Part shown: piece after piece, positions 61,543-64,000 of the stretch | Layout: the number at the start of each line of letters is the position of its first letter | How positions within the stretch are numbered: position 1 is the stretch's first letter | Assembly (NCBI RefSeq): GCF_019578655.1 | Contig: NC_063260.1 | Span: 21,972,888-22,036,887 of the forward strand | Source: Ricinus communis | Taxonomy: Eukaryota > Streptophyta > Magnoliopsida > Malpighiales > Euphorbiaceae | DNA length: 64,000 nucleotides | Direction of reading: 5' to 3' | Notes under the pieces: model-generated | Databases searched by the model: none | What the model was told of the DNA's origin: nothing | The model's input: the letters and a program-made list of their open reading frames with translations, nothing else | Translations under genes and position numbers: made by a program

Positions 61543-63788
61543 ATAACAAATACAAAGTCGGGTCTTCTCATACAGACACAGCTTTTTGTTTGCTTCTGCT
61601 GATACTAATCCATCCAACCCACCTCTTTGTTTTCTTTTTCTTTTCCTCATAATTAGATTTTCAAATGAATCTTTCTTTTTGTTTACACATTTTTTTCAAT
61701 TTATAATATTTTTAAAAGTATGAGTAAACTTCTTTTAGGATTACTAGTACTTAATTTTATATAGGTTAGTTTAATTATATATATTTTATTATTAATAACA
61801 ATTTCATATCTTAATTTTATAAAGATAATCTTTTTGATTAAGAGATTAAAAATAATAAAAAATATTTTTAATTTTATTTATATTAATTTATATATTTATT
61901 ATGAAATTATTATAAATTAATTATTTTAAATGGTTAATATTTTATATATATATATAATTAATTAGACTGTAAAATGTCAATGTATATGACATTAAATTTT
62001 ATTGTTATATCGTATTATAAACTTATTAAGTTGTATATAATATAAATAAAAATTTTAAAATATTTTAAATTCAAATATTTTTAATTTTTTGATTGCTGAA
62101 CCCAATACAATATATAAAGTAATATAAAAGAATTATTATTCGAATTATCTATATTATGTTTATCATTTAATACTTTATGTTAGTTTTTATTTTTATCATG
62201 AAAATTAAAGTTCTTTTTTTTTCATATATTTTTAACATTTTTTAGAAGATGGAAATTTTATTTTTATTTAATTATAATTATATTACTATTAAAAGTATTA
62301 TATTGTAATATTTTAAAGAGATATTAAAACTAAAATATTAAATTTTAATTAGCATGAAAATTTATCTGAACATTTTTATTATATATTTTGAAATAATATA
62401 AGTAAATAATTTTAGAAACTAAATAAAAATAATAACTCAACTATTTTATTTATTTCCATAATAATAATTCTAATAAAAGTATAATTAGATAAATTAAAGA
62501 TACTATATTTAATACTATTAAAAGGTCATTAAATTAAAATAAATTAAAAAATATAAATATTTTATAATTTTACAAATTTATATAAATTTAATTATCGATT
62601 AAATATAATAATACATGAATTCTTAATATATATCAAAACTCATAAAATAGTTAAATATATTTTATAAAATATTGTATGATATATTAATTTATTAAATTTA
62701 TTTAAATTATAATTTTTAATAATCATAATTTATATACATAACACATTTGATAACTAATATATATATATATATATATTAACTTTTAATATATAAATTTTTT
62801 TGATATGTAAAATTTTTATTTTGACATATATATTTATTTTTAATATATAAAATTTAAATTTATATATAATTTTATATCTTATTTATTTATTAATAAATTA
62901 TGTTACTAATTTAACAATAAGTCTAATCCTAGCTAACAAGTTGGCTTCCTAATTACGAGATGATTGCTAATTAACTAACAACTTGTTTTCCTAATGATTC
63001 TAAAAAATAACAAAATGGCATAGTTCACGTTTATTAACCTAATCTATATTTATTTTTCTAATACTAATATATTATTTATCCATTCATATAGAATTTTAAC
63101 TTTATCTTAACTTTTTTTTTTAAAGGAAATTTTATTAAAATTTGAATCTTTTAAGTGGATGGACTATAAATCCTAACTACCAAAATGACAAACACATATG
63201 TATGTGTATATATATGAACTTGAATATATATTCATATTAAAGGAAATTAATTATATTTATAACTTTTAATTTGAATAATAGTTGAATTTGTTGAAAAAAT
63301 TATTATTTCAAGTTTGATTTTTTTATGGAAATTAAATATTTTAAAATATTTCTAAAAATTGTCATTTCTATTAATTTAGATACTTAAATTATGAGTAATA
63401 AAATTAAACTACCTTTTAACTTTTTGTAATAATATTTTTCAAGAGAAATTTTATATATATTTTCATATTTGATATGCTCAAAATACTAAACAATATAGAG
63501 TAGTTTTTTTAATATCTAAGGTATATTTGAAGTAGTTAATAAGTTATACAAATAAAAAGATTTGATATATCAAAATTATATAAATAGGCACAAATGAATA
63601 TATTAAGCATTGATAAATTAGATCTAGTTATTTTTTTTTTTATCATTGCTTATCATGGTAGTAGGAAGATAACTAAAAACATCTTAAATTTTTTTATTTT
63701 TAAAATTTAACTAATCACTAAAAAATATAAATTTAAATGTTTGTATAGTTTCTTTTCTTTAAAATTATATTTTAAAATCATCATCATC

Positions 63789-63793
<5 letters not shown>

Positions 63794-63820
<27 letters not shown>
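63794..63820. repeat. (TA)n microsatellite
   Basis: About 13 TA units preceded by a short TCA repeat. Confidence 0.85.
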
Positions 63821-63824
<4 letters not shown>

Positions 63825-64000
63825 AAACTATGAAATATCAATTTATTTTGATTTGTGTCACTATTTTTAGCATATAAAATTTTATTTCGACAGTAATATA
63901 TTTAATATTTAAATTTATATATAATTTTATAATTTTATATTGATTGATTGATATTTATAATTAGATAATACTTATAATTTTAAAAATAATAGTTTAATAA

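Larger units (their letters stand above)
60168..64000. other. AT-rich intergenic DNA at the right window edge
   Basis: Mostly very AT-rich with A/T runs and TA repeats (for example 63794-63820 after a TCA repeat). A less AT-rich patch at about 61340-61660 has promoter-like signals. No coding sequence was identified. Confidence 0.55.

Noticed and set aside
1..64000. CRISPR arrays, bacterial operons, riboswitches or phage genes
   Set aside because: None seen; the sequence is plant nuclear DNA with spliced genes.

Overview
The window is nuclear DNA from a flowering plant, almost certainly a eudicot. Its genes have many introns with GT..AG borders and plant-type proteins. It has long AT-rich intergenic stretches, TA microsatellites, MITE-like elements, a Ty3/gypsy-type LTR element and an Ac-like hAT element. 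The overall style would fit a rosid such as a Euphorbiaceae species, but nothing here proves the species.

Layout. (1) 0-10 kb: a plant O-fucosyltransferase-like gene (+, ten coding exons, 1688-5925) ends 585 bp from the 3' end of a nucleobase-ascorbate transporter gene of the NAT6 type (-, thirteen exons, 6511-9884). (2) 10-19.4 kb: an intergenic region with a tRNA-Leu(AAG) gene (12762-12842), a 44-bp-arm inverted repeat and a tandem duplication of about 272 bp. Next comes a SAP30-binding-protein/HCNGP-like gene (-, seven exons, 15454-19412) with a telomere-repeat-like box just upstream of its ATG. (3) 19.4-31 kb: a MITE, TA repeats, a two-exon leucine-rich-repeat receptor kinase of the CaMRLK/MEE62 type (-, 23069-25799), and a three-exon APC13/BONSAI gene (-, 30111-30853). 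(4) 31-47.2 kb: very AT-rich DNA with another MITE and a GC-richer islet. Two intronless CBL-interacting protein kinase (CIPK) genes then face each other: a CIPK12/18/19-type gene (+, 37820-39349) and a CIPK20/5/25-like gene (-, 45776-47155). (5) 49.6-60.2 kb: a non-autonomous LTR element that retains only gag (49662-53526, TSD AAATT) and a defective hAT transposon (55886-60159, 8-bp TSD TTTATCAA) carrying captured or nested repeats. (6) 60.2-64 kb: AT-rich DNA with one promoter-like patch.

The genes are ordinary housekeeping or signalling genes and do not form a pathway. From memory, the MEE62-like kinase followed by a CIPK19-like and a CIPK20-like gene resembles the Arabidopsis order At5g45800-At5g45810-At5g45820. 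That suggests conserved microsynteny with APC13 placed inside it. Points that deserve a second look are the receptor kinase with a degenerate catalytic loop, a 21-bp minisatellite that lengthens the C-terminus of one CIPK, the gag-only element with a visible deletion junction, and the hAT element whose transposase carries an internal deletion with a 14-bp filler duplication. I found no clear undescribed multi-gene system.

Exon borders were read by eye from splice consensus, conserved reading phase and remembered family proteins. They were not checked with transcripts or database searches.
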